Assembly: GCF_001467695.1 (NCBI RefSeq)
Contig: NZ_LNYE01000022.1
Span: 62,001-126,000, forward strand
DNA length: 64,000 nt
Source: Legionella gratiana
GTDB lineage: Bacteria > Pseudomonadota > Gammaproteobacteria > Legionellales > Legionellaceae
Direction of reading: 5' to 3'
Each line of letters begins with the position of its first letter. The first letter of the stretch is position 1. The notes under the pieces were generated by a model that saw only the letters and a list, made by a program, of their open reading frames with translations, had not been told where the DNA came from and did no database searches. The position numbers were made by a program, and so were the translations under genes. Shown here piece after piece: positions 46,837 to 55,929 of the stretch.

Positions 46837-46907
46837 GCATTTTATTGGTATAAATTTAGCATAATGTTCTATACTTGAATTATATGCTATATTTATAATC
46901 AATATTT

Positions 46908-48851
46908 ATGCCGCCACCAGATACGCAAGAGGAATTCTCTTATACTAACCGAAAAACTTCAGTACGAGAAAAAATTGATACTGATATTGCGAAAAAAATT
47001 AAAAAGGCAACAAGGCAATTAAAACAACTATTAAAAGCCACTCGTTCTGAAGACGAGAAGAAAGAGATCCAAGCCCAACTTGATAAAATTAACTCGCTTA
47101 AATTGGTGATAATCCCTACGCAAGAAGGTAATAAACGATATTATTCTATTGCTGATACTGCTGGCGGAGTGACGCAAAAAACCTGTTTAATCGATGAAGA
47201 TACCTTAAAGAACAATTTAGAAAAACTTGCTCAAGCGCAAAATATTGATGATGTAATGCAAAATAAAATTCGAATGAATGCCATTCTTAAGCATCCTAAA
47301 GCAACCCTACTTGACAGACTCATGAATACTGGAGAAGGAGATGATACGGAAGTGCAAAGAGAAGCTATCGGCTTAAAGATTGCACGGCTGTTAGGTTTTT
47401 CCAATGTTACAGACTGTACTATGGTTTATCATGATACTGGTAATGGACGCCATCCTTGCTTATTTGTGCCATTTGGTGACATGAAATTAATGACTGAATT
47501 TATTGAAGATAAACGTAGTATGCATGGCAGACTCAAGAAGAAGTATTTTGATTCGGTGGAAGATTTTGGCCAATACAGTGCTTATTTTATGCTGTCTGGA
47601 GATCCTGATTTTATAGGGAAAAAAGGTGGAAATAAAGGTTTAACGGGTACTGATCCCAAAAAAATGTATTTTTTTGATCAAGTATTTATGGCAACCAATA
47701 ATTTTGGTTTGGATAGAGCATTTAATTTAATTCCTACAAATTTTCTCTCTAATTTACCTAATTTTATTTCTCGTCATTTTATGGGCAGAAATAAGTCCGT
47801 AGTCAATGATTCCAGTTTTGAAGAAAAAATCCAAGGTGCTATTGGGATTTTGCAAAAAAAAGAAGACATTAAAAATATGTTTAAAGAGATTGCCAAAGCA
47901 AATTCTGAGATGCCTGACGATCCTACGGTAAAAAAACTGCAAAAAGATACCAAAGAATGTCGTAAAAGCTTTAATGATAGAATTCGCAGTATTGAAAAAC
48001 TTTTTCCACCTATTAAAATCAATGGCTCTTCAAAACAAGTTGGAGATTTAGTAAAAGCTAAGGATGATGACAATCTAAAGTTATTAAAAAAATCAATGCT
48101 AGTAACGCAATTAATCAATAAACCCAAGCTGTATGATAAGTCGGGTAAACCTTATAGAGCGCCTTTTTTTACGAATCCATCAACCTATGTGAAGCACGTA
48201 TCCATTAGCGGCGATCAGGTAACCATTTCATTTGATCGACGATTTGGTTCACCTCTTTCTGAGAGTAAAAAAGCGATTTTACGACAACAAGGTTTTAAGA
48301 TTTCCCCGGACGGAAAATCAGCAATTACTTCAAAAGAGAACTTATTAAAGCTCAATGAACACAGCTATTTTAAAGAACAAGAAAATGAGATTGATCCAAA
48401 ACATAACTATATTCAACCTGAAAAAATGAAAGCTCTCGCGAATATCTATAATGAAAGTGATAGGGGAGTACAAATACTAATTTCTTCTCTACGCGATCTT
48501 GATAAACCCACCGCACTTAAAAATGTATTAAAAAACTGGGGGCAATTACCTTTTAAAAATAAAGGATTTGCCGCTCATGTGCAACAATGTTTTTTATATG
48601 AGGCAATGAAAGTACTACTTAACCAAAATCCCGAAAAAGAGGAAGAACTAAAAAGTGGATTTCAATTGGCTAAGCGAGAGGGAAAACTAGATAGCTATGT
48701 ACAAGAAAAATTACTATCGATAGTACCATCAAAAAAGAAGGCTTCGGATTTTAGAACGGTGTACAAACAAGATCGTGAACAATCATTATCAAAACCTACA
48801 GAAACTAATATTGATAATAAACCACCTCAGGATCTCAACATGTCATTTTAG
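46908..48851 (+). CDS. Putative Dot/Icm effector with kinase-like motif set (paralogue of 24641-27322)
   Basis: A 647-residue soluble protein sharing a core with the 893-residue protein: DTAGGVTQK (83-91), TEVQREAIGLKIARLLGF (147-164), FVPFGDMKLMTEF (186-198), SGDPDFIGKKGGNK (230-243), FFDQVFM (255-261) and GRNKSVVNDSSF (293-304). The C-terminal half also aligns (KPYRAPFF; TSKENLLKLNEHSYF). It lacks the ~120 extra N-terminal residues of its partner. GDxD...N followed by Asp 23-25 residues later resembles the catalytic/metal set of HipA and PI-kinase folds; activity is inferred only. A weak ribosome site precedes the ATG. No signal peptide, consistent with type IV secretion. Confidence 0.7.
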   Translation: MPPPDTQEEFSYTNRKTSVREKIDTDIAKKIKKATRQLKQLLKATRSEDEKKEIQAQLDKINSLKLVIIPTQEGNKRYYSIADTAGGVTQKTCLIDEDTLKNNLEKLAQAQNIDDVMQNKIRMNAILKHPKATLLDRLMNTGEGDDTEVQREAIGLKIARLLGFSNVTDCTMVYHDTGNGRHPCLFVPFGDMKLMTEFIEDKRSMHGRLKKKYFDSVEDFGQYSAYFMLSGDPDFIGKKGGNKGLTGTDPKKMYFFDQVFMATNNFGLDRAFNLIPTNFLSNLPNFISRHFMGRNKSVVNDSSFEEKIQGAIGILQKKEDIKNMFKEIAKANSEMPDDPTVKKLQKDTKECRKSFNDRIRSIEKLFPPIKINGSSKQVGDLVKAKDDDNLKLLKKSMLVTQLINKPKLYDKSGKPYRAPFFTNPSTYVKHVSISGDQVTISFDRRFGSPLSESKKAILRQQGFKISPDGKSAITSKENLLKLNEHSYFKEQENEIDPKHNYIQPEKMKALANIYNESDRGVQILISSLRDLDKPTALKNVLKNWGQLPFKNKGFAAHVQQCFLYEAMKVLLNQNPEKEEELKSGFQLAKREGKLDSYVQEKLLSIVPSKKKASDFRTVYKQDREQSLSKPTETNIDNKPPQDLNMSF

Positions 48852-48908
48852 AATAGAAGTCCATTGTATTATTTAGATTGCTTTCGTATTTTGTATCAGT
48901 GTTCAATT

Positions 48909-49076
48909 TTAGCCGAACTCTGCAAGCTCTTCTCTAAGACGTTTTTCCTCAAATAAATCTTCGATGCGTCTTCTTCGTTCTAATTTAGTTGAGGCAGTCG
49001 TTTCGGTGGATAGAGTTGTATCGACATTAAAATCTTCGATTTCCATCTCATTATCGTCAAATTCACGTGGGTCCAT
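48909..49076 (-). CDS. PA3496-like small acidic protein
   Basis: A 55-residue protein: acidic N-terminal half, then KLERRRRIEDLFEEKRLREELAE, which resembles the C-terminal signature of the small PA3496 family (annotated as putative envelope integrity proteins; molecular function not known to me). AAGGAG lies six bases before the second of two close ATGs, which fixes the start at 49076 rather than at 49082 or the TTG at 49097. Confidence 0.65.
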   Translation of the reverse strand: MDPREFDDNEMEIEDFNVDTTLSTETTASTKLERRRRIEDLFEEKRLREELAEFG

Positions 49077-49230
49077 AGCCATCTCCTTAGCCTTCAACCG
49101 TTAGTAATTGTATAAAATACCAGAATTTGAGCTCAGGAAACAGTGGAATTTTTTGAGCATTTGAGAAAAGATATTTTAATTTTTCCTTGTCCAAGTGTTT
49201 TGATCACTGAGACAAGGCATGAACTTTCAG

Positions 49231-50718
49231 CTAGGGCCCCTTAAGAACCTTATCTACACGTTCTTCTAATTGTTTTTCATCCTTTTCCGCAGCACGTTTT
49301 TCTTCCTCACTTTTGCCTTTATATTTCGCATTATGTAAATCGCTCTTCAGTGCATTAGTGATTTCAGGTGGAGATTTTTTTGAGGTAACTAGAGCATCTT
49401 TTCTAGAATCAAGTTCTATTTTTCGTTGTTTAGCTTGCTCATGAAGCGCGCTTAGTTTGGGCCCATCATCTTTGAAAAGTTCGTTTATATTTACTTCTCT
49501 ACCCTTGCTATCTATTAACACAATACGCTGCGGTTTCTTAGGTTTTCCGTCTGGACCATATTCTACAGGAGGGAATCCGGCTTCTAAACATGCTTCATAA
49601 GCTTGTTTGAGTCTTAGCTTTTCTGTATAGGGATCGTTTGGAAAATCAACAGTCATTTTAATGCCGTTGAATCCTGCGGCTCTAATCATTTGAGCCATGG
49701 CTATCATATCTGCTTTTGGTTTTTCTTGGTTCGCTGGATAGCTTAGATAGTATCCAGGATCAAAAATTCTAGGAGAAAATTCTATAGTCCAAAGACCTGG
49801 TTTTTTTTGCTCTATTTTTTTTCCTGTTAAGGTGTATATGAATTGTAAATCCTTAGGATCGATGGCAGAAATGTTCATCCCACTATCACTTATGTTGCCG
49901 ATAGCGATGTCCTCATCTTCTGGTGTTTTCCCTAGCCTTTTTTGCATTTCCTGTCGGGCTGCCTCTATTTGAGCATACATTTCTTGGCGTTTTCTGGCAT
50001 CTGATTGTCCCGCAGCATATTTTTCGAGTTGTGCTGCAAGTATAAATAGTTCCATTTGGTTTTTAGATGCATTAGTCAATAAGGATTCGTTTGCCTTTGT
50101 TGCTGTATCAAAGGCGTCTAATTGTGTCTTATGAGTGTTTTCAAGGTCTTTGATGAGTTTATCTTTTATTTCCTTTATTTTGTCTTCATCATCAATGTTT
50201 GAAACAATTTTCAAATTAGGGGTTTGACTTTCTATCTCTTTTTTAAATCGTTCGAGTTCGATTTTTTGTTGAGCTGCAATGGCGTTTCTTGCATTAGTTT
50301 GGATTCTTATTAGTTCATCTGTAATATCTTGTACGGAATAGGGGTCAGGGACTTTCTGCATTATATCTTTGAATGCGAGCATTGATGCATTATAGGATTC
50401 TTTAGCTTTGTCGTAAAACTCTTCCTTTTGAAACGCTCTTTTAAACGCCTCTTGGATCTCGATCTTTTCCGGCTCTTTTCCTTGCAGCAGTTTATTAAAC
50501 GTATTTTCTTTATCTTCACCAATTTGTACTTTAAAACCCGTATAATCACGTACTCTATCATGATCATGATTGTTAAAGGCTGTTGTTTGAAAATCAAATT
50601 CAGATAAGCCAATTTTATGGCGAAATTTTTGCAGATGTGCTTTTTCTGCCTCGGGTGTAAGTTCTCTTAGGATTTTTCGTGAATCGAGAAAGTCAAATAC
50701 GCCTTTTCTGAATGTCAT
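49231..50718 (-). CDS. Coiled-coil protein, probable Dot/Icm effector
   Basis: A 495-residue soluble protein. Residues ~100-265 are helical and Lys/Glu/Gln-rich with coiled-coil character. A compact segment at ~280-395 contains MAQMIRAAGFNGIKMTVDFP and AYEACLEAGFPP, a pattern I associate, with limited certainty, with repeated segments of Legionella effectors and with LPD7-type domains of relaxases. The C-terminus (EEEKRAAEKDEKQLEERVDK) is a typical glutamate-rich E-block of Dot/Icm substrates. GAGGTAG precedes the ATG. No membrane segment. Function unknown. Confidence 0.65.
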   Translation of the reverse strand: MTFRKGVFDFLDSRKILRELTPEAEKAHLQKFRHKIGLSEFDFQTTAFNNHDHDRVRDYTGFKVQIGEDKENTFNKLLQGKEPEKIEIQEAFKRAFQKEEFYDKAKESYNASMLAFKDIMQKVPDPYSVQDITDELIRIQTNARNAIAAQQKIELERFKKEIESQTPNLKIVSNIDDEDKIKEIKDKLIKDLENTHKTQLDAFDTATKANESLLTNASKNQMELFILAAQLEKYAAGQSDARKRQEMYAQIEAARQEMQKRLGKTPEDEDIAIGNISDSGMNISAIDPKDLQFIYTLTGKKIEQKKPGLWTIEFSPRIFDPGYYLSYPANQEKPKADMIAMAQMIRAAGFNGIKMTVDFPNDPYTEKLRLKQAYEACLEAGFPPVEYGPDGKPKKPQRIVLIDSKGREVNINELFKDDGPKLSALHEQAKQRKIELDSRKDALVTSKKSPPEITNALKSDLHNAKYKGKSEEEKRAAEKDEKQLEERVDKVLKGP

Positions 50719-50868
50719 AGAGTCTACCTCAAAAGCTTTTGGGTTAAGTAAAGTATATCATCTTTTCATTAAGATAGAATTAATGATTAGCTTAGGTTGG
50801 TATGTGCTCATTATAGTTTAAATTTATCTTTTTTGTATATAATTGAGTTAATTTTAATAGGGAGGTAT

Positions 50869-50896
50869 ACGTTTGGGTCTAATTTGACTCAAACGT
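50869..50896. promoter_or_regulatory. Palindrome between metQ and the coiled-coil gene
   Basis: An 11-bp inverted repeat with one G-T pair (ACGTTTGGGTC at 50869-50879, GACTCAAACGT at 50886-50896), extendable outward by GGAG/CTCC. A T6 run follows on the plus strand only. It lies 41 bases after the metQ stop and 150 bases before the next gene on that strand; it may be a transcript end or an operator. Confidence 0.4.
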
Positions 50897-50937
50897 TTGC
50901 TCTCCTGTTTTTTCAGCAAATTCGATTGATATTTTTA

Positions 50938-51717
50938 CTACCAGGCGGGAATAGCTGCATCACCAAATATGTTTTTAGCTTTTTCTTTCACTTCCTCAGA
51001 GTTGAATGCTTTAACAAATAACGCTAATTTCGCTTTCTTGGGTGAATCACTACGGATGACAATAACATTAGCATAGGGTGAATCTTTATCTTCACTAAAT
51101 AAAGAATCTTGAGAAGGGCTTAAGCCCGCAGGAAGCGCAAAAGTTGTATTAATTACAGCGGCGTCTACATCCGGCAGAACTCGTGGTAATTGGGCTGCAT
51201 CCATTTCTTTAAATTGAAGTTTTTTAGGGTTTGTAGCAATATCTTTTAGACCTGTATCATGAGTATTTTTTAAAGTAATGAGATTTGCTTTTTCCAATAA
51301 TTGCAAAGCACGCATTTCATTGCTTGGATCATTAGGTAGTGCAATTACCGCTCCTTCAGGTAATTGTGTTAAAGAAGTATATTTTTTGGAGTAAATACCC
51401 ATAGGATAAACAAAGGTTCTTCCTATGGCTTCAAAGGTGTAACCATGAGCTTTCATTGCGGCATTGAGGTACGGCAAGTGTTGATAAACATTGGCATCCA
51501 AGCTCCCGTCTTGTAATGCTTCGTTAGGTAAGTTGTAATCATTAAATGTGACGATTTTTATGTTTAAACGGTATTTGTTTTTGGCTATTTCTTTTGCTGT
51601 TTCAACTAATGCTGTTTCGGGTCCGGCAATAGCACCTATCACTAAAGTATTGGGTGGTGAAGGTTTATGACAAGCAACAAGGCCTAATAATAAAACACAA
51701 TAAGCTAAAATTCGCAT
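50938..51717 (-). CDS. metQ: Methionine ABC transporter substrate-binding lipoprotein (MetQ)
   Basis: A 259-residue NlpA/MetQ-family protein. Lipobox LVAC (Cys16) follows a short signal; the binding fold shows VIGAIAGPETALVETAKEIA, VYQHLPYLNAAMKAHGY, ALPNDPSNEMRALQLLEKA and AAVINTTFALPAGLSP. It delivers methionine to MetNI. GGAG precedes the ATG. It lies 72 bases after metI; that gap holds a short piece resembling the dispersed repeat start (GGCACTAATTTAAGCC). Confidence 0.92.
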   Translation of the reverse strand: MRILAYCVLLLGLVACHKPSPPNTLVIGAIAGPETALVETAKEIAKNKYRLNIKIVTFNDYNLPNEALQDGSLDANVYQHLPYLNAAMKAHGYTFEAIGRTFVYPMGIYSKKYTSLTQLPEGAVIALPNDPSNEMRALQLLEKANLITLKNTHDTGLKDIATNPKKLQFKEMDAAQLPRVLPDVDAAVINTTFALPAGLSPSQDSLFSEDKDSPYANVIVIRSDSPKKAKLALFVKAFNSEEVKEKAKNIFGDAAIPAW

Positions 51718-51789
51718 TTAAAACTCCAAAGTTGAGATTATATATCACCGTGTAGGATCTGATGGCACTAATTTAAGCCTTAACTTAGA

Positions 51790-52437
51790 TCAATGATGTA
51801 AAAAACGCTTTGCCAAATAATCGCCGATCATTTGTGTTAGTTGTACCATTATAATTAAAATAATAACTGTAGATATCATAACTCCAGCATCAAAGCGTTG
51901 ATATCCATAGTTAATTGCCAAGGTCCCCAAACCACCCGCTCCAACTGTTCCTGCCATGGCTGAATAATTAACCAAAGTAATTGCTGTAACAGTAATGGCA
52001 TGAATTAAGGCTGGTTTTGCCTCTGGCAATAAAATATGCAAAATGATCTGTCGTGTATTTGCACCCATTGCATGTCCCGTTTCGATAAGTCCTAGAGGTA
52101 AGCTGCGATACACATTATCTACCAGTCTCGCGAAAAAGGGGATTGCTCCTATAGTTAGAGGCACAATCGCTGCATTTATTCCTATTGAAGTACCTACTAT
52201 AAGGCGTGTAAAAGGAATGATTGCTACTAACAAAATAATAAAAGGAATGGAACGCGTCATATTAATTACAGCAGACAATATTTTATTCACACGCGGCATT
52301 GGTTTGACCTGACTGGATGAGTAGAGCCATGTCCCTAACGGTAAGCCGAGCATCACCGCAAATAGAGTACTTAAGACTACCATGTACAGTGTTTCGCCTG
52401 TCGCAATTAATAAATCATATGCCATCGGGAAGGACAT
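51790..52437 (-). CDS. metI: Methionine ABC transporter permease (MetI)
   Basis: A 215-residue inner-membrane permease with about five helices and the BPD-type EAA loop ([30 protein letters not shown]) that docks on MetN. Full family length. GGAGGT eight bases upstream confirms the ATG at 52437, so it overlaps metN by 23 bases; translation is probably coupled. Confidence 0.93.
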   Translation of the reverse strand: MSFPMAYDLLIATGETLYMVVLSTLFAVMLGLPLGTWLYSSSQVKPMPRVNKILSAVINMTRSIPFIILLVAIIPFTRLIVGTSIGINAAIVPLTIGAIPFFARLVDNVYRSLPLGLIETGHAMGANTRQIILHILLPEAKPALIHAITVTAITLVNYSAMAGTVGAGGLGTLAINYGYQRFDAGVMISTVIILIIMVQLTQMIGDYLAKRFLHH

Positions 52438-53440
52438 AGCCTAATACCTCCACAGTTAATTTGGCTTGCTCACAGCGTTCAATGAATGCTTCGAGTAAAA
52501 ATTGATGTGCAGTGAGCTCAACAACTAAAACACCACAAGTTACTGTATCATAACGATCAATGTTTGCGAGTAAGATATTAATATCTAGATTTAACTCACG
52601 ACTTGTTTGACTAATAAAGGGTACTGTTGCTTCTTCACCCTGAAAAAACAAACGCAGTAAAGGTTTATCAGTGGCATAGTCTGCAAGTCTGTTCGTAAGG
52701 CATTCGGGTAATTCAGGGCTTAGCTGAGCATAGAGCATACCGCGAGCTAGACTGTCCTGTTTATTAAATACATTGGCAAGAGAGGTTATTTCCGCTAATT
52801 CACCATTAACCATGACTGCTAATCGTTTACAGATGCGTTTCACGACATTCATTTCATGAGTAATGAGTACAATAGTAATGCCATAAAGAGCATTAATTTT
52901 TTTTAATAATGCTAAAATGGAATCTGTTGTTTCTGGATCTAATGCGGATGTTGCCTCGTCACAAAGCAAAATTTTAGGCGAGCAACTTAAGGCGCGGGCA
53001 ATTGCTACTCTTTGTTTTTGCCCTCCACTAAGTTGTGCTGGATAGGCTAATTTCTTCTCAGAGAGTTCAACGATAGGGAGTAACTCTTCAATTTTTCTGC
53101 GGATAAACTCCTCATCCAGACCTTGAATACGCATGGGGAGCGCAATATTATCGTATACGTTCTTAGAGTTGAGTAAATTAAAGTGCTGAAAAATCATAGC
53201 CATCTTATGACGAGCCAAAGCTAAATCTTTCCGTGAAAGAGTTGTCAAGTATTGATTATCAATGACGACATCACCTTGATCAGGACGTTCCAGTAGATTG
53301 ATACATCTTAATAAAGTAGATTTTCCTGCACCACTTTTACCAATGATCCCGAAAATTTCACTTTCTTGGATAAATAAATTAATGTCACGCAGGACAGGTT
53401 TACCAGAAAAGGATTTGGATAATCCAATTAATTCAATCAT
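52415..53440 (-). CDS. metN: Methionine ABC transporter ATP-binding protein (MetN)
   Basis: A 341-residue ATPase: Walker [11 protein letters not shown]-loop FQHFN, signature LSGGQKQR, Walker [13 protein letters not shown], switch His in LITHEM, then the C-terminal ACT-like NIL domain (~265-341) that binds methionine for feedback inhibition. AGGTTATAATA precedes the ATG at 53440; 26 further upstream codons are open but not part of the family. First gene of metN-metI-metQ. Confidence 0.95.
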   Translation of the reverse strand: MIELIGLSKSFSGKPVLRDINLFIQESEIFGIIGKSGAGKSTLLRCINLLERPDQGDVVIDNQYLTTLSRKDLALARHKMAMIFQHFNLLNSKNVYDNIALPMRIQGLDEEFIRRKIEELLPIVELSEKKLAYPAQLSGGQKQRVAIARALSCSPKILLCDEATSALDPETTDSILALLKKINALYGITIVLITHEMNVVKRICKRLAVMVNGELAEITSLANVFNKQDSLARGMLYAQLSPELPECLTNRLADYATDKPLLRLFFQGEEATVPFISQTSRELNLDINILLANIDRYDTVTCGVLVVELTAHQFLLEAFIERCEQAKLTVEVLGYVLPDGI

Positions 53441-53456
53441 TATTATAACCTGAGCT

Positions 53457-53557
53457 TGTGCGTGCGGACGTAAGTAATAGATCACCCCCCAAACTCGAAA
53501 CGGCCTTATTTGGCGCAAACATGAGCTTTGGGATCCTGAGCTATTACGGACGGAAGA
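53457..53557 (-). repeat. CGTAATAGCTCAG-type repeat in the metN leader
   Basis: On the minus strand CCGTAATAGCTCAGGATCCCA is followed 50 bases later by GGGTGATCTATTACTTACG, which can pair back as ATAG/CTAT...TTACG. Related sequences are GCGTAATAGCTCAG...GGGTGATCTCTTACGGACG at 17666-17704 and TGTAATAGCTCAGGTATCCCA at 29460-29480 (plus strand). Family and function unknown. Confidence 0.4.
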
Positions 53558-53657
53558 CTAGAGGAATGAAATTATATCCGCTTTAGCCGTATTTTCAAAA
53601 AAGAAAATCTTTTTTTGAGCGTCCGCAAGCTGAATTTCAAATCGACGCTAATGCAAT

Positions 53658-53685
53658 ATTATACACATATTGTTTATATAAACAA
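53658..53685 (-). promoter_or_regulatory. Candidate metNIQ promoter with overlapping palindromic operator
   Basis: On the minus strand TTGTTT (53680-53685) is spaced 16 bases from a perfect TATAAT (53658-53663). The -35 lies in a perfect 16-bp palindrome TTGTTTATATAAACAA (53670-53685). A transcription start near 53651 would give metN a leader of about 210 bases. The 298-base gap 53441-53738 otherwise holds the repeat noted at 53457-53557. Confidence 0.45.
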
Positions 53686-53738
53686 AGTAATCCTTTTAAA
53701 TTTAGCATAGTTTGTTAGTGCTCCTATACGTATATGAA

Positions 53739-55679
53739 TTAGTGTTGCAATTCCTCACGATCTTTAAAATAATCCAGGGCTTGTGGATTTGCTAAAGATT
53801 GCAAGTTATTTACTGGTAAACCATGGACTACTTGTCTGACTGCTACTTCTACAATTTTGCCGCTAATCGTGCGTGGAATATCAGCAACTTGCAGGATTTT
53901 TGCAGGCACATGTCTTGGAGAGGCATTCTGACGAATGGTTAAACGTATTTTGTTGCTTATTTCTTCAGTAAGTTTCATGTTATCGCGTAATTTGACAAAC
54001 AAAATGATACGAACGTCATCTTGCCAATCTTGGCCAATCACAATGCTATCCACTACTTCATCAATTTTTTCTACTTGTCTATAAATTTCAGCAGTACCAA
54101 TGCGTACTCCTCCTGGATTTAATACAGCATCGGATCGACCATAGATAATCAATCCATGATGTTTTGTGATTTCAGCAAAATCACCATGTGCCCATACTCC
54201 GGAAAAACGTTCAAAATAAGCATGTTGATATGCTTTTCTCTCTGGATCATTCCAAAAGCCAACAGGCATGGAAGGGAAGGGGGATGTACACACTAACTCT
54301 CCTCGCTCACCTCGAATGGGTTCGCCTTGCTCATCAAAAACATCTACTGCCATACCTAAACCAAAACATTGTAATTCACCTCTGTAGATTGGAAGTATTG
54401 GGTTACCTAATGCAAAACACGAAATGATATCAGTACCACCTGATATGGAGCAAAGTTGTATGTCATTTTTGATTTGTTCATAAACGTAATCATAGTTTTT
54501 GGGCAATAGTGGGGAACCTGTAGAAAGGATACATCGTAAATGCGTTAAATTATATTCAGTTTTAGGGAGCACTCCTGCTTTTTCAACAGAAGAAATGAAT
54601 TTTGCACTGGTTCCAAAGACCGTTACTTGCTCTTCTTCAATTAATTTGAATAAACGACCGTTTTCTGGATAAGTAGGGGAGCCCTCATATAAAGTAAGCG
54701 TTACTCCTAAAGCCAAAGCAGAAACAGTCCAGTTCCACATCATCCAACCACAAGTAGTATAAAAACATAGGTTATCAGTGGCGTGTAGATCAGTATGTAA
54801 TCCTAATTCTTTAAGATGCTGGAGTAAGGTACCACCAGCACCATGAACAATACATTTAGGTTTTCCTGTCGTTCCTGATGAAAACATAATATAAACGGGA
54901 TGTTCAAAAGGTAAGGAAACGAATTCACACTGGGTTGCAGGACTAAGAAAATCATTCCAATACTGTGCTTTGGGCAGTAAAGAAATATCTACGGATTCGT
55001 TGATATTTGGACAAACTACAATTTTTATGAGTGAAGAAATAGCATCATTAAGTTGTTTGATTTTTTCTCCGCCACTGTGTTTCTTGCCCTGATATTGATG
55101 ACCATCACATATGAATAAGACTTTAGGCGCGATTTGCCCTAATCGATCAATCGCAGCTTGGGCACCAAAGTCAGGAGAGCATGAAGACCAGATTGCTCCT
55201 AACGAGGTTGTCGCTAGCATTGCAATTATTGTATAAGATGTATTGGGCATCAAAGCGGCTACTCGGTCGCCTACAGTGACTCCAATCGCTTTTAGGCCAG
55301 CAGCACATTGGGCAACTTGCCTATACAGTTGCTCATAGCTCATCGTTTGTCGGTGATTATCTTCATCAAGGCTAATTAATGCGAGATGTTGATCTCTACG
55401 CGATAAAAGTTTTTCGGCAAAATTAAATTGGGCACCTGTAAACCAACGTGCCTCGATCATCTCTTTATAATAGTTAAGAATTTGGTGGGGTGGTTTATCA
55501 AATTTTAAATGAAAAAATTCACAAAGTGTTGACCAAAATGCATCCGGATGTTTGATAGACCAAGTATGCATATCTTGATAATTTTCAAAGATCTGGCAGT
55601 GTTTTTGAGCAGCAAACTCCATAAATTGCCACATTCTACTTTTTTGTGGATTTTGAGGTTTCCATACAATGTCACTCAT
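53739..55679 (-). CDS. aacS: Acetoacetyl-CoA synthetase
   Basis: A 646-residue ANL-superfamily ligase activating acetoacetate to acetoacetyl-CoA. The AMP-binding loop is MFSSGTTGKPKCIVHG; STGSPLLPKNYDYVYE, ISGGTDI and the C-terminal PRTISGKIVE lysine loop are those of AacS. It completes leucine breakdown by re-activating the acetoacetate released by HMG-CoA lyase. It follows mvaB on the same strand but is separated from it by 247 bases carrying a MITE-like element. Confidence 0.93.
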   Translation of the reverse strand: MSDIVWKPQNPQKSRMWQFMEFAAQKHCQIFENYQDMHTWSIKHPDAFWSTLCEFFHLKFDKPPHQILNYYKEMIEARWFTGAQFNFAEKLLSRRDQHLALISLDEDNHRQTMSYEQLYRQVAQCAAGLKAIGVTVGDRVAALMPNTSYTIIAMLATTSLGAIWSSCSPDFGAQAAIDRLGQIAPKVLFICDGHQYQGKKHSGGEKIKQLNDAISSLIKIVVCPNINESVDISLLPKAQYWNDFLSPATQCEFVSLPFEHPVYIMFSSGTTGKPKCIVHGAGGTLLQHLKELGLHTDLHATDNLCFYTTCGWMMWNWTVSALALGVTLTLYEGSPTYPENGRLFKLIEEEQVTVFGTSAKFISSVEKAGVLPKTEYNLTHLRCILSTGSPLLPKNYDYVYEQIKNDIQLCSISGGTDIISCFALGNPILPIYRGELQCFGLGMAVDVFDEQGEPIRGERGELVCTSPFPSMPVGFWNDPERKAYQHAYFERFSGVWAHGDFAEITKHHGLIIYGRSDAVLNPGGVRIGTAEIYRQVEKIDEVVDSIVIGQDWQDDVRIILFVKLRDNMKLTEEISNKIRLTIRQNASPRHVPAKILQVADIPRTISGKIVEVAVRQVVHGLPVNNLQSLANPQALDYFKDREELQH

Positions 55680-55704
55680 AAATTAGTTCTCTCTGTAATT
55701 ATTA

Positions 55705-55845
55705 GGGTCTGTTTACAATTCTACTTTCTTGGTCAAAATGCCTTAATTTTCTGCGCTATGAGGCTCACATACTTTGTGTATGCTGCGCTTCGTTGCTCGA
55801 AAATCTAGGCATTTTGACTCAAGCTAGCGAATTGTAAACAGACCC
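55705..55845 (-). mobile_element. MITE-like element in the leucine operon (141 bp)
   Basis: Perfect 17-bp terminal inverted repeats GGGTCTGTTTACAATTC (55705-55721) and complement (55829-55845) are flanked on both sides by TA, as expected of a Tc1/mariner/IS630-type target duplication. The interior is itself a long palindrome: GTCAAAATGCCT...AGGCATTTTGAC, around CACATAC/GTGTATG. No open frame; a transposase would have to act in trans. Confidence 0.8.
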
Positions 55846-55869
55846 TACTAAATTTCCGTTTGAGGAAAT

Positions 55870-55929
55870 TAGGATCTATTTACAATTCTACTATTTTAGT
55901 GTGTGCTAGTGAATTGTAAATGGATTCTA
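55870..55929 (-). mobile_element. Degenerate, internally deleted copy of the same MITE
   Basis: TAGGATCTATTTACAATTC and GAATTGTAAATGGATTCTA are diverged versions of the neighbouring element's ends with only ~22 bases between them. The outer TA/CTA at one end forms the TAG stop codon of mvaB. Confidence 0.6.
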
